Assembly: GCF_032883915.1 (NCBI RefSeq)
Contig: NZ_CP120717.1
Location: forward strand, 5,906,501-5,970,500
Source of the DNA: Endozoicomonas sp. 8E
GTDB taxonomy: Bacteria > Pseudomonadota > Gammaproteobacteria > Pseudomonadales > Endozoicomonadaceae
DNA: 64,000 nt
Direction: 5' to 3'
This document shows positions 18,295 to 26,619 of the stretch, in pieces (the first letter of the stretch is position 1; each line of letters opens with the position of its first letter). The notes under the pieces are model-generated. The model was not told where the DNA came from and searched no databases. It was given only the letters and a program-made list of their open reading frames with translations. The position numbers were made by a program, and so were the translations under genes.

Positions 18295-18331
18295 CTATCC
18301 TTCCTCACTGTAAACCAGAACGCAAAGATAG
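18295..18331 (+). promoter_or_regulatory. Leader hairpin of paralogue 10, one mismatch
   Basis: The right arm AAAGATAG loses one C-G pair and also weakens the Shine-Dalgarno-like core. ATT at 18333. Confidence 0.5.
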
Positions 18332-18332
18332 A

Positions 18333-20099
18333 ATTATTAAAGACTATCTCTTTACAGCGCTCCTATTGCTGTTACTTTCGTTCCCTATCACCTGTCAAGC
18401 CAAGCCGTTGACAAGACGTTTTATTGTTGAACATGAACAAAATGCAGATTTTACAAACCAGAACTTTTCTATAAAGTCCGGCCAGCATAGATTGTCAGTC
18501 AGACCGACAGCCACTGCCCACACACACAGCCATACTGAACCCAATTTGCCATCGCATAACAAACGACACAGAACTGACACTTATGGTCTGAAAACATCCC
18601 TCATTGAGTCAATTTCGTGGCAATGGCTTTATGCGACAAATCTACTGGTTACTCACGAAGTGATCCTCACCACCAGAGACATGCCACTAAGCTCAAGCCA
18701 TTATTCATGGCTGCCTTTTGAAGTGGTTATTGCTGTTGGTTGGCTTTTAAAAAACTATTGGAACCCGGATTCACTGCTGTTTAACCCGACAGAACAACAA
18801 GATGTGAGTCAAAATCATCCCTTTGCTATCACCGCCATGATGACTGCCTCTGAACATAACCCACCACAATATCAGCCAACAGAATCAAACGGCCAGCAAG
18901 CTCCAGGAGCCAACAGCCAACTTACAGGCTCTTTCATCAACCCCGTGCATTCTGACTCTGGCGACGGTAAAGAAGACCCTCAAGCACATCGACATACTTT
19001 GGATTTAAATTGTTTCGTCTATCCGTGTCACGGCATTTGTCGATTCCGATCATCATCCGATAATGCACATTCAATAAGTGCAGAGGCCACCTGTACTGAT
19101 TCTGCCCAGCAACTGAATGATGATGTGGCAATGCCTGGGCATTCGCCTGTCAAGTCTGACGATTTGGTCATAATCAATTGGCTAATCAATCTGGGTAATC
19201 ATGGCCTTGTTGAAGCACCCGGTAAGGTTATATTAACGAGATCAAATCCTAAAACCTCTAAAACGGGCGCAGTTAAATGCTCAGGGGCTTCACCTACGGG
19301 CTATCTTGCTTTTGATGGGGCTTCCCATTGCGGAAAAACCAGGTTGAATCAAAAAAGAGAAGACCGCGCCGGGCAAATAACCTGTGTCGAGACATTGCTA
19401 CTGGAGGATGGCCAGCAACGATTATGTTGGAAGGTCTGCAAGAATGCTCAGACTCTCGCGGATCACAAAAGCAAAAACCACACCGGGCAACAAACCTGTG
19501 ACGTGTCTGTGGTCAGCAAGGATAATAAGCAGCGGACATGCGGATTGATCTGCAAGAGTGTTCAAAACCTGTTATATCACAAAAGGAGAGACCACACCGG
19601 ACAACAAACTTGTGATATGACCGTGATCGCGGAGGATGGCCAGCTGCGGCCATGCGGGATGGTTTTGAAGAATGCTCCACTTCTATCAGCTCACAAAAAC
19701 GGATATCACACGAGGCAAAGAATCTGTGGCGAAACAGTGGTTTTGGAGGATAGCGAGCAGCGGCCATGCGGGAAGCTCTGCAAGAATACTATAGCCCTGA
19801 CGGAACACAAAAGAAGAGAACACAGTGGACAAAAAACTTGTTATATAACCGTGGTTGGGAAGGATGGTCAACAACGTCAATGCGGGAAAATCTGCAAAAG
19901 TGCTGCCGCTCTGTCGACTCACAAAAGCAGTATCCATAGCGGGCAAAAAACCTGTTACGAGACTCTGAACGGGAAAGATGGCCAGCAGCGGCCATGTGGG
20001 AAAGTCTTTAGTAATGCCGGAGCCCTTTATGAACACAAAAGAGTTCATCGAAAACGCAAGCCTGTTAATTTGGACCAGAACGATGATATCTGCCCTTGA
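18333..20099 (+). CDS. Paralogue 10, exported 6-finger protein
   Basis: About 588 residues from ATT 18333. The N-domain is typical. The module D-D-L-V-I-I-N-W-L-I-N-L is followed directly by an A-P-G-K-V-I-L-T-R-S segment, shorter than in paralogue 11, as if an internal block had been deleted. Six fingers start near residue 351; finger 3 has Leu at the Cys/Phe core position. The tail is R-K-R-K-P-V-N-L-D-Q-N-D-D. The last two fingers closely match those of paralogue 11. Confidence 0.9.
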   Translation: MIKDYLFTALLLLLLSFPITCQAKPLTRRFIVEHEQNADFTNQNFSIKSGQHRLSVRPTATAHTHSHTEPNLPSHNKRHRTDTYGLKTSLIESISWQWLYATNLLVTHEVILTTRDMPLSSSHYSWLPFEVVIAVGWLLKNYWNPDSLLFNPTEQQDVSQNHPFAITAMMTASEHNPPQYQPTESNGQQAPGANSQLTGSFINPVHSDSGDGKEDPQAHRHTLDLNCFVYPCHGICRFRSSSDNAHSISAEATCTDSAQQLNDDVAMPGHSPVKSDDLVIINWLINLGNHGLVEAPGKVILTRSNPKTSKTGAVKCSGASPTGYLAFDGASHCGKTRLNQKREDRAGQITCVETLLLEDGQQRLCWKVCKNAQTLADHKSKNHTGQQTCDVSVVSKDNKQRTCGLICKSVQNLLYHKRRDHTGQQTCDMTVIAEDGQLRPCGMVLKNAPLLSAHKNGYHTRQRICGETVVLEDSEQRPCGKLCKNTIALTEHKRREHSGQKTCYITVVGKDGQQRQCGKICKSAAALSTHKSSIHSGQKTCYETLNGKDGQQRPCGKVFSNAGALYEHKRVHRKRKPVNLDQNDDICP

Positions 20100-20127
20100 A
20101 CTGACACCCGCCCTTTCATGAGGTGAT

Positions 20128-20164
20128 CTATCCTTCCTCTCTGTACACCAGAAGGCAAGGATAG
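20128..20164 (+). promoter_or_regulatory. Leader hairpin of paralogue 11
   Basis: Perfect outer stem CTATCCTT/AAGGATAG plus CTG/CAG inner pairs. ATT at 20166. Confidence 0.7.
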
Positions 20165-20165
20165 A

Positions 20166-22364
20166 ATTATTAAACCCTCATTCTCTGCAACATTGTTATT
20201 GCTGTTATTGTCGTTGACTGCCATCAGCCAGGCAAAATCGTTGACAAAACGTTTTATTGTCGAGCTTAAACAGAGTGCGGATTTTACAAACCAGAACTTT
20301 TCTATGGCGTCTGACCGGCACACATTGTCGGACGAACCGTCAGACATTGCCGATACAAACGACTACGCAAAACCTGATTTGCCATCGAATGACAAACAAC
20401 ACAGACCTGACAGTTCTGGGTTGAAAGCCACTCTCATTGAGTCGATTTCATGGCAATGGCTATACGCCACGAATCTGCTGGTTACTCACGAACTGATCCT
20501 GACCATCAACGAGGCTCCCCTACACTCTAATGCGTATTCATGGCTAGCTGCTGAAGCGGTTATTGTTATCTGGATTTTAAAAAACTTCTGGAACCCCGAC
20601 TCACCGTTTTTTAACCCAAAGGGACAACAAGAGGCGAGTCAAAACCACCCGATTGCAATCATCACCAAGAAGCCAGGCTCTGAAAACAACCCGGTCCAAT
20701 ATCGGACATCACAACCATCCGGCCAGCAAGCGCCAGCAGCCTCCACCCAGGGTAAAGATGCTTTCACCAGTCTGCTACATTCCAGCTCTGGTGACGGTAA
20801 CGGAGACCCTCAAGCACATCGACATACTTTGGGTTTAAATTGTTTTATCTACCCCTGTCATGGCATTTGTCGATTCGGACCATCGTCCGATAATGCGTAT
20901 CCAATAAGAACAGGAGGCACCTATGCTAGCCTTGCCCAGCCACCCAACCATAGTGTGACAATACCCGGGCACTTGCCTGTCAGCAGTGACGATGTGGTCA
21001 TAATCAATGGGTTACTCAATCTGGATAATCATGGCCTTGTCGAAAAAACCTGGATTTCCTGTACGCTTCCCCATTTCACACCTCCAACAGGAACCTTAAA
21101 AACACAACAAACAATAGAGTTATTCCAATGGGGGCAAAGCCCAACTCATCTTTCCCGGACAGCTGCTGTACCATCCCCGACAGCGTCCGGTAAGGTCATA
21201 TTCACGACACCAAACCATAGAGCCTCACAAACGCGCACTCTTGAATCGACAGGGGCTACCTATAACCGACAAGTCAGGTTGAAACACAAAAGAAGCAATC
21301 TGGACGGGCAACAAGCCTGTAATGCGATCATGTTCGGGGAAGGCGGCCTTAAGCAACCATGCGGGAAGTCCTACAAGAGTCCCGGGGACTTGTCAGTTCA
21401 CAAAAGCAAAGTCCACACCGGGAAAAAAACCTGTCACACGAGCGTAATCAGGAAGGATGGCCAGCAGCGGCCCTGTGGAACCGTCTGCAAGAATGCTCAA
21501 TCTCTGGCGCATCATAAGAGCAAAGAACACACAGGGCAACAAATCTGTAATGCGATCGTAGTCGGGAAAGGTGGCCTGCAGCAACCATGCGGGAAGACCT
21601 GCAAGAGTGCCAGAAACCTGTCGATTCACAAAAGCAAATACCACACCGGGCAAAAAACCTGTTACCTGAGCGTAATCGGGAAGGATGGCCAACAGCAGCC
21701 ATGTGGAGCCGTCTGCAAGAATGCTCAGGCCCTGTCCCATCATAAGAGCAAAGACCACAGCGGACAACAAACTTGTGAAGTGACTGTGATCAGCGAGGAT
21801 GGCCAGCCGCGACCATGCGGAGTGGTCTGCAAGAGTACTCAAAGTCTGATTTATCACAGACGAAGAGACCACAGCGGACAACAAACCTGTGATGTGACCG
21901 TGATTGGGGAGGATGACCAGCTGCGACCGTGCGGGATGGTCTTCAAGAATGCTCCAAATCTGGCGGCTCACAGAAGCAGATTTCACACAGGGCAAAAAAT
22001 CTGTGACATAACATTGGTCTCAGAGGATGGCACTCAGCGGCCATGCGGGACGGCCTGCCAAAGTGCCAGAGCTCTGATAAATCACAAAAGAAGAAGCCAC
22101 AGTGTACAAAGAGCCTGCTACATGACCGTGGTCAGGAAGGATGGTCAGCAGCTGAGATGCGGGAAAATCTGCAAAAATGCTGCAGCTTTGTCGACTCACA
22201 AAAGCAGTGTCCACAGCGGGCAAAAAACTTGTTACGTGACCGTGGTCGGGGAAGATGGCCAGCAGCGGCCATGTGGCAAGGTCTGTAGTAATGCTGGAGT
22301 CCTGTATGATCACAGAAGAAAACATCTAAAACGCAAACCTGTCGATGTGGGAACAAAACGATAA
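20166..22364 (+). CDS. Paralogue 11, exported 9-finger protein
   Basis: About 732 residues from ATT 20166. The signal peptide ends T-A-I-S-Q-A, again with Ser for Cys. The module is D-D-V-V-I-I-N-G-L-L-N-L-D-N-H-G-L with the Pro/Thr-rich extension. Nine fingers start near residue 385. Fingers 1-4 alternate between an N-A-I-x-x-G-x-G-G-L type and a x-x-S-V-I-x-K-D-G-Q-Q type, another two-finger duplication. The tail is H-L-K-R-K-P-V-D-V-G-T-K-R: one Arg of the usual motif is Leu, and the acidic end is missing. Confidence 0.9.
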   Translation: MIKPSFSATLLLLLLSLTAISQAKSLTKRFIVELKQSADFTNQNFSMASDRHTLSDEPSDIADTNDYAKPDLPSNDKQHRPDSSGLKATLIESISWQWLYATNLLVTHELILTINEAPLHSNAYSWLAAEAVIVIWILKNFWNPDSPFFNPKGQQEASQNHPIAIITKKPGSENNPVQYRTSQPSGQQAPAASTQGKDAFTSLLHSSSGDGNGDPQAHRHTLGLNCFIYPCHGICRFGPSSDNAYPIRTGGTYASLAQPPNHSVTIPGHLPVSSDDVVIINGLLNLDNHGLVEKTWISCTLPHFTPPTGTLKTQQTIELFQWGQSPTHLSRTAAVPSPTASGKVIFTTPNHRASQTRTLESTGATYNRQVRLKHKRSNLDGQQACNAIMFGEGGLKQPCGKSYKSPGDLSVHKSKVHTGKKTCHTSVIRKDGQQRPCGTVCKNAQSLAHHKSKEHTGQQICNAIVVGKGGLQQPCGKTCKSARNLSIHKSKYHTGQKTCYLSVIGKDGQQQPCGAVCKNAQALSHHKSKDHSGQQTCEVTVISEDGQPRPCGVVCKSTQSLIYHRRRDHSGQQTCDVTVIGEDDQLRPCGMVFKNAPNLAAHRSRFHTGQKICDITLVSEDGTQRPCGTACQSARALINHKRRSHSVQRACYMTVVRKDGQQLRCGKICKNAAALSTHKSSVHSGQKTCYVTVVGEDGQQRPCGKVCSNAGVLYDHRRKHLKRKPVDVGTKR

Positions 22365-22405
22365 ACTCAGTCTCTGAAATAATACCCGCCCTTAGATGTG
22401 ATGAT

Positions 22406-22442
22406 CTATTCTTCCTCTGCGTAAACCGGAAAGCAAGTATAG
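22406..22442 (+). promoter_or_regulatory. Leader hairpin of paralogue 12, one T-T mismatch
   Basis: Left arm CTATTCTT and right arm AAGTATAG differ from consensus at the same paired position, giving a T-T mismatch, so this is not compensatory. ATT at 22444. Confidence 0.5.
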
Positions 22443-22443
22443 A

Positions 22444-24558
22444 ATTATTAAACATTACCTCTTTATAGCATTGCTGTTACTGTCGTTGTCTGTCACCTGT
22501 CAGGCAAAAACGTTGACACGACTTTTTATTGTCGAGTTTGAGCAGAATGCAGACTTTCCAAACCAGAACGTTTCTGTAAAGCCTGGCCAGCTTAGATTGT
22601 CGGGAAAACCATCAAACATTGCCAACAAAAACGGCTACGCAGAACCTCGTTTCCCATCGGATAAAAAACGACACAGACCTTACAGTTACGGGGTAAAAAC
22701 GATCCCCATTGAATCAATTTCGTGGCAATGGCTTTATGCCACGAATCTGCTGATTGCATACGAACTGATACTGACTACCAAAGATGACCTTCTATACCCA
22801 AGCCCATACTTATGGCTACCTATAGAAGCGGTTGTCGCCGCAGTCTGGCTTTTAAAAAGCTATTGGAATCCGAATTCACCGTTGTTTAACACGATTGAAC
22901 AACAGGCGGCATCTATATTCACACAGGAGGATTACCCTTTTGCGACCATCACCATGATGTTTGGCTCCGGACATGACCAGCAACAATACCTGCCATCAGC
23001 ATCTTCTGACCGGCAGGCCCCACAGGCCACCATCCATTCTGGAGGCTCTTTCAGTAGTCCTATGAATACTGACCATGATGATGGTAAGGGAGGCTCTCAA
23101 AAACACTCACATACCCTGGATTTAGATTGTTTCATCTATCCCTGTCGTGGCGTTTGCCGATTCCGGCCATTATCTGATGGCACAGAGCCTGCTGCACCGG
23201 CAATGTATTTCCAGAAGCGCTCATCTATGGCCGAAGCCGCCAATACAAATGATGCTACCGAGTCACTCAATGATGATATGGCAAGCTTCTGGAACTTGTC
23301 ATCCATCATGAGTGATTTTGAGGACATTAATTGGAAGTTCGATCCAGAGTGTCTTCTCGAAGATGATGAGGTTTTCATTCCGCTTAATTATTCAGAAACA
23401 CAACCAAAAACCACTGGATCATCCCAATTGGATCAAAGCAAATCTCTTCTCTACAAGACAGCCACAGCAGAAGCTCCAGCTCACAGAAGGGATAAATACT
23501 GTGATGCAACAATCACGGGGGAGGACGGCCGGCCTCAGCAGTGCCGGACGATTTGTAAGAATGCTCTTACCCTGTCGGATCACAAAAAAAGAAAACACAG
23601 CGGACAACAAACCTGTAGCGCGATCTTAACCGGAGAGGGTGGTCAACAGCGGCCATGCGGGAAGATCTGCAAGGATCTTTCAGCCCTGAGCTGCCACAAA
23701 AGAAGCGTCCACACCGAACCCAAGTCCTGTGACGAGTCAATACTCGGGGAGGATGGTCAACCGCGTTCATGCGGAAAATTATGCAAGAATCTTCAAGCCC
23801 TGGCATCTCACAGAAGCAGATACCACAAAGGGCAACGAGCCTGTAACACGATCATGATCGGCGAGAATGGCCAACCGCGATCATGTGGAGTGTTCTGCAG
23901 CAATGTTTACACCCTGTCGCATCACAAAAAAAAATATCACACCGAGCCACAAACCTGTGATATGACCGTGATCGGGGAAGCTGGTCAGAAGCGACCATGC
24001 GGAAAGACCTGCAAGAGTGCTGAAGCCCTGATGGATCACAAAAGAATCATCCACAGTGGTCGAAAAACCTGTAATGTCACTGTGGCCGGGAAAGATGACC
24101 AGTCGAAGCCATGCGGGAAGGTCTGCAAGAATATTGAAGCCCTGTCGTATCACAAACGAAGATACCATACCGGGACACAAACCTGTATCGAGCCTGTGGT
24201 TAGAAAAGATGACCAGTCGAAGCCATGCGGGAAGGTCTGCAAGAATACTGAAGCCCTGTCGTATCACAAACGAAGATACCATACCGGGCCACAAACCTGT
24301 ATCGAGCCTGTGGTTAGAAAAGATGGCCAGCCGCAGCCATGCAGGAAGGTCTGCAATAATGTTATAGCCCTGTCCTATCACAAAAAAAGAGAGCACACCG
24401 GGCCACAAACCTGTTTCGAGTCTGTCATCGAGGAGGATGGCCAGACGCGGCGATGCGGGGCAGTCTGCGAGAATGCTAAAGCCCTGTCGAATCACAAAAA
24501 AAGACATCGAAAACGCAAACCTGTTAATGTAGGCTGGAATGATAACCTCAGTCCTTGA
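22444..24558 (+). CDS. Paralogue 12, exported 9-finger protein
   Basis: About 704 residues from ATT 22444. The central module is D-F-E-D-I-N-W-K-F-D-P-E-C-L-L-E with N-Y-S-E-T-Q-P-K-T-T. Nine fingers start near residue 353. Fingers 6-8 are recent copies of one unit (K-D-D-Q-S-K-P-C-G-K-V-C-K-N then E-A-L-S-Y-H-K-R-R-Y-H). Several linkers read T-G-P-Q or T-E-P-Q instead of T-G-Q-Q. The tail is R-K-R-K-P-V-N-V-G-W-N-D. Confidence 0.9.
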   Translation: MIKHYLFIALLLLSLSVTCQAKTLTRLFIVEFEQNADFPNQNVSVKPGQLRLSGKPSNIANKNGYAEPRFPSDKKRHRPYSYGVKTIPIESISWQWLYATNLLIAYELILTTKDDLLYPSPYLWLPIEAVVAAVWLLKSYWNPNSPLFNTIEQQAASIFTQEDYPFATITMMFGSGHDQQQYLPSASSDRQAPQATIHSGGSFSSPMNTDHDDGKGGSQKHSHTLDLDCFIYPCRGVCRFRPLSDGTEPAAPAMYFQKRSSMAEAANTNDATESLNDDMASFWNLSSIMSDFEDINWKFDPECLLEDDEVFIPLNYSETQPKTTGSSQLDQSKSLLYKTATAEAPAHRRDKYCDATITGEDGRPQQCRTICKNALTLSDHKKRKHSGQQTCSAILTGEGGQQRPCGKICKDLSALSCHKRSVHTEPKSCDESILGEDGQPRSCGKLCKNLQALASHRSRYHKGQRACNTIMIGENGQPRSCGVFCSNVYTLSHHKKKYHTEPQTCDMTVIGEAGQKRPCGKTCKSAEALMDHKRIIHSGRKTCNVTVAGKDDQSKPCGKVCKNIEALSYHKRRYHTGTQTCIEPVVRKDDQSKPCGKVCKNTEALSYHKRRYHTGPQTCIEPVVRKDGQPQPCRKVCNNVIALSYHKKREHTGPQTCFESVIEEDGQTRRCGAVCENAKALSNHKKRHRKRKPVNVGWNDNLSP
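24091..24432 (+). repeat. 114-base tandem repeat, three copies, in paralogue 12
   Basis: Copies start at 24091, 24205 and 24319, exactly one finger apart. The first two differ by very few bases over the whole unit; the third is more diverged. Confidence 0.9.
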
Positions 24559-24586
24559 ATGAATACCCACGCTTTCATGAGTTGAT

Positions 24587-24623
24587 CTATCCTTCCTCTC
24601 TGTAAACCAGAAGGCAAGGATAG
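24587..24623 (+). promoter_or_regulatory. Leader hairpin of paralogue 13
   Basis: Consensus form: CTATCCTT/AAGGATAG perfect, inner CTG/CAG. ATT at 24625. Confidence 0.7.
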
Positions 24624-24624
24624 A

Positions 24625-26619
24625 ATTATTAAACATTCAATCTTTGCAGCACTGCTATTGCTGCTGATGTTGTTGTCTGTCATCTGTCAGGCCAAATCGC
24701 TGACAAGACGATTTATTGTCGAGCTTGAACAGAATTCAGATTTTCCAAACCAGAGCTTTTCTATAAAGTCTGGCTGGCATACATTGTCGGGCACCCCGTC
24801 AGGCATTGTCGACACAAACGGCTACGCATGGCCCGATTTGCCATCAGATTACAAACGACACAGACTTTTCAGTTACGGAGTTAAAACATCCCTCATTGAC
24901 TCGATTTCGTGGCAATGGCTTTACGTCACTAACCTGCTGGTTGGTTACGAACTGATCCTGACCGCCAAGCATAGCACTCTATTCTTCAACACTTATTCAT
25001 GGCTACCTTTAGAAGTGGTCGTTGCTGCCTTTTTTTTAAAAAGTTATTGGAATCCCGAATCACCCTTCTTTAATCCTATTAAACGACAATCGGATTGTAT
25101 TTTGACACAGGGGGATCACCCATTTGCGACCATTGTAATGACCTTTGGCTCCGGACATGACCAGCAACAATACCCGCTATCAGCAGCGTCCGACCAGCAA
25201 ACCCCGGAAACCAACAGCCGACCCCGGGGCCCTTTCACCAGCCCCCTGAATAATGACTACGGTAGCGGTGACGGAGGCTCTCAACAACACTCACACACAT
25301 TGGATTTACATTGTTTCGTCTACCCCTGTCATGGCGTTTGTCGACTCCGATCATCATCCGGCAGCAGAGAGCCGGGTGAATGTTGGCTGAACTCCGAAGA
25401 AAGCGCCTCTGTAGGCCAGATCGCCTATAAAACAGACGCCGCAGGATCACACAATAATGACAGGGCAAGTTGCGAAAGCTTGCCCTCCACTACGAATGAT
25501 TTTGAGGCCATTAATACGGCGTTCGATCCGGAGTATCTTCTCGAAGAAGACGAGATGTTCATTGCGCTTAACCATTCAGAAACAAAACCAACCACGACTG
25601 AATCAGCCCAATTGGATCAGAGCCAACATCATTTTTCCGGCACAGGCAGAATACAAGCCACAACCCACAGCAATCAAAAAGTCTGTGATGCAACAGCAAT
25701 CGGAGACGATGGTCAGCCGGGACCATACGGGAAAGTCTGTAATAGTGCTCATGCCCTGACAGACCTCAAAAGAAACGCCCACAGCGGAATAAAAACCTGC
25801 AACTTGATAGTCATCAGGGAGAATGGCAAGCCGGGGTTATGCGGGGCGGTCTGCAAGAGTGCCGGTGCCTTGTCGGATCACAAAAGAAGAAGACACAGCG
25901 GGCAACAAACCTGTGACGAGCCCCTGGTCGGGGAGGATGGTCAACAGCGGCCATGCGGGAAGATTTGCAAGAATCTTTCAGTCCTGCTCAGTCACACAAA
26001 TAGCGTGCACTGCAAGCCAAGAACCTGTGAAGAGATCTTGGTCGACAAGTTTGGGCAACCGCGACCGTGCGGGAAAGTTTGCAAGAATCTTCAATCCCTG
26101 TCATCTCACAAAAGCAGATACCACAGCGGGCAACAAACCTGTAACGTGACCGTGGTCGACGAGGATGGCCAGCGGCAGTCATGCGGGGGGATCTACAAAA
26201 ACTTCAGTAGTCTGACGGATCACAAAAGAAGAGATCACAGCGGACAACGAACCTGTAATGCGACCGAGGTCAGCGAGGATGGCCAGCCGATATCATGCGG
26301 GATGGTCTGCAGCAGTCTCAGAACACTATTGAAGCACAAAAAAAGCTACCACAGTCGGCAACAAACCTGTGACTTGATCGTAGTCGGGAAGAATGGCCAG
26401 TGGCTGCGATGCGGGAGGGCCTGCAAGAATGCTGATGCCCTGTCGAGTCACAAAAGCAAATACCACACCGGGCAAAAGATCTGTGACCTGTCCGTAGTCG
26501 GGCAGGATGGCCAGCAGCGGCCATGTGGGACGGTCTTTGATAATGCAAATGCCCTGTCGTATCACAAAAGAAGACATCGAAAACGCAAACCTGTTGATGT
26601 GGACCAGGACCATGACTAA
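24625..26619 (+). CDS. Paralogue 13, exported 8-finger protein
   Basis: About 664 residues from ATT 24625. The module is D-F-E-A-I-N-T-A-F-D-P-E-Y-L-L-E with N-H-S-E-T-K-P-T-T. Eight fingers start near residue 354. The first is degenerate: its second Cys is Tyr and its first His is Leu. The tail R-K-R-K-P-V-D-V-D-Q-D-H-D ends at TAA 26617-26619, which overlaps the ATG of paralogue 14. This is the only place in the array where two genes overlap. Confidence 0.9.
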   Translation: MIKHSIFAALLLLLMLLSVICQAKSLTRRFIVELEQNSDFPNQSFSIKSGWHTLSGTPSGIVDTNGYAWPDLPSDYKRHRLFSYGVKTSLIDSISWQWLYVTNLLVGYELILTAKHSTLFFNTYSWLPLEVVVAAFFLKSYWNPESPFFNPIKRQSDCILTQGDHPFATIVMTFGSGHDQQQYPLSAASDQQTPETNSRPRGPFTSPLNNDYGSGDGGSQQHSHTLDLHCFVYPCHGVCRLRSSSGSREPGECWLNSEESASVGQIAYKTDAAGSHNNDRASCESLPSTTNDFEAINTAFDPEYLLEEDEMFIALNHSETKPTTTESAQLDQSQHHFSGTGRIQATTHSNQKVCDATAIGDDGQPGPYGKVCNSAHALTDLKRNAHSGIKTCNLIVIRENGKPGLCGAVCKSAGALSDHKRRRHSGQQTCDEPLVGEDGQQRPCGKICKNLSVLLSHTNSVHCKPRTCEEILVDKFGQPRPCGKVCKNLQSLSSHKSRYHSGQQTCNVTVVDEDGQRQSCGGIYKNFSSLTDHKRRDHSGQRTCNATEVSEDGQPISCGMVCSSLRTLLKHKKSYHSRQQTCDLIVVGKNGQWLRCGRACKNADALSSHKSKYHTGQKICDLSVVGQDGQQRPCGTVFDNANALSYHKRRHRKRKPVDVDQDHD